The notes under the pieces: generated by a model
Database searches by the model: none
Seen by the model: only the letters and a program-made list of their open reading frames with translations
What the model was told of the DNA's origin: nothing
Part shown: piece after piece, positions 63,201 through 64,000 of the stretch
How the letters are laid out: the number at the start of each line of letters is the position of its first letter
Numbering within the stretch: position 1 is the stretch's first letter
DNA from: Carallia brachiata
Lineage: Eukaryota; Streptophyta; Magnoliopsida; Malpighiales; Rhizophoraceae
NCBI GenBank assembly: GCA_021464245.1
Contig: JADCRB010000078.1
Location: 1,210,095 to 1,274,094 of the forward strand
Reading direction: 5' to 3'
DNA: 64,000 nt
Made by a program: the position numbers and the translations under genes

Positions 63201-64000
63201 GCGAAGTGATCACTCTTTTGTCTACCCTTGGGGTCAGGGATTACGTTTTTGAAAGGAAGCAAAAGGAGGCTATTGCTCAACTAAATGCTATCCTGAAGGA
63301 TCCCCTGAAGGCAAAGGAGGCTCTTCACCTGATGGCTCCGGGAGAGAATACCACCATCCTCAAGGAAATGCTTGCATGTTATAAGCCGGATGTTGAGCCA
63401 TTTCTTTCCCTGATGCTGCAAACTTTCCGAGCATCAAAATTACTTGATTTGCGGACCAAATCAAGGATATTCATTCCAAAAGGAAGGATTATGATGGGTT
63501 GTCTGGATGAAACTAGGACACTGGAATATGGTCAAGTATTTGTGCATCACTCCGGTACTAAACGTAGGCAGTTATGTGATAGTGAATCAAATCATCACAA
63601 TCAAGTTGTTGTGGGGACCGTAATCGTTGCGAAAAATCCCTGTCTACACCCTGGTGACATTCGTGTCCTAAAGGCCATAGACGTGCCAGCTTTGCGCCAC
63701 ATGGTGGATTGTATTGTCTTCCCACAAAAAGGAAAGAGGTAAAACGTTTGAGCCTCTTTGAAATTTTGGTGCTGCTGTATCTGTTTTTTGGTTATATATT
63801 TTGCTTGTGCATTTGGTTTTACCTGAGTTTGTTCAAGCTTTGCTATTGGAACATCAGTTTATTGTGATTAGGCAACTCTAAAGGAGGCATCGTTTTCTCA
63901 AATACCTTTTTATGCAATTATGTTTTACTGAAACTAGTTACACATTTGATCAGACCACATACAAATGAATGTTCGGGAAGCGATTTGGATGGAGATGTTT
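60256..64000 (+). pseudogene. RDR1: RNA-dependent RNA polymerase 1 (RDR1) with five frameshifts, truncated at window edge
   Basis: Cellular RNA-dependent RNA polymerase that makes double-stranded RNA from viral and aberrant transcripts in antiviral silencing. Exon 1 (60256-60768) is intact: MSKTIGLYGFP, then an RRM-like fold ending ENIWQVVLHRP. Exon 2 is 61897-63738 and exon 3 starts at 63954 with PHTNECSGSDLDGDV; the catalytic DLDGD codons are 63982-63996. Conserved blocks are in order: LVQHGCLPGPALDANFFRLVDPRR, LDDGLVYVRRVQVTP, WMFASRPGL, YVFSDGIGKIS, TPSAFQIRYGGYKGVV, LDVLGWSKY, LLDLRTKSRIFIP and KNPCLHPGDIRVLKA. The frame changes five times, each consistent with one missing base: near 62570, 62647, 62951, 62986 and 63185. 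No other stops are seen, so it is either a young pseudogene or consensus errors. A leader intron acceptor CTGCAG lies at 60232-60237. A TRIM occupies intron 1. Confidence 0.88.
60786..61347 (-). mobile_element. TRIM (miniature LTR retrotransposon) in RDR1 intron 1, minus strand
   Basis: Direct repeats 60786-60986 (201 bp) and 61136-61347 (212 bp) both start TGTAAATATTTGTA and end with ACA; shared words include GTCCAATAACTTAGAT and TTATACTT(T/C)AACA. The 149-bp interior has no coding. On the minus strand CATGTGAAGGGGAG directly precedes the TGTTAAAG of the 60786-60986 repeat, a polypurine tract. TAGAATTAGAGTC abuts the other repeat, a degenerate initiator-Met primer site. This is the layout of a TRIM transcribed opposite to RDR1. 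I could not find a matching 5-bp target duplication (CGAAT versus AAACT). Confidence 0.75.

Noticed and set aside
1..64000. Possible CRISPR array, bacterial operon, integrated virus or biosynthetic gene cluster
   Set aside because: All genes have plant-type introns. Repeats are transposons or satellites without regular short spacers. The RNA polymerase is the cellular RDR1 family, not viral, and the neighbouring genes belong to unrelated pathways.

Overview
The window is nuclear DNA of a flowering plant, very probably a eudicot. The evidence is multi-exon genes with GT..AG introns, an AT-rich background, plant-only gene families (DRP1 dynamin, MAP70, a type-B response regulator, plastid aspartate-semialdehyde dehydrogenase, RDR1) and plant LINE, Copia, TRIM and MITE insertions. 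I cannot name the species from sequence alone.

Layout. 1-4796 (minus): 5' part of a dynamin-related DRP1 gene that runs off the left edge. 4797-10113: AT-rich spacer with a 1.1 kb TIR element. 10114-14294 (minus): complete 11-exon MAP70 gene. 14295-37500: a 23 kb gene-free block of nested repeats. It holds a Mutator-like foldback element with a smaller one nested in it, a LINE with a hAT-type MITE in its RNase H part, and a ~1.55 kb sequence present about three times in tandem. One tandem copy is split by a second LINE and a MITE, and another by a Copia element with LTRs. 37577-38290 (plus): single-exon acidic protein gene of unknown function. 40455-41766 (minus): two-exon small plastid-type protein gene. 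43382-46440 (plus): decayed type-B response regulator (ARR10/ARR12-like) pseudogene. 49647-52789 (plus): complete seven-exon aspartate-semialdehyde dehydrogenase gene. 54556-58545: repeats. 60256-64000 (plus): RDR1, the RNA-dependent RNA polymerase of antiviral silencing, with a TRIM in intron 1 and five single-base frameshifts in its main exon; it runs off the right edge.

The genes are ordinary housekeeping or signalling neighbours: membrane scission (DRP1), cortical microtubules (MAP70), aspartate-family amino acids (ASD), cytokinin signalling (ARR relic) and RNA silencing (RDR1). I see no operon-like or biosynthetic cluster linking them. The most informative part is the repeat history. Several insertions can be dated relative to one another because empty sites and target duplications survive. 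The two points most worth checking are whether RDR1 is truly broken, and what the unclassified ~1.55 kb tandem unit is.
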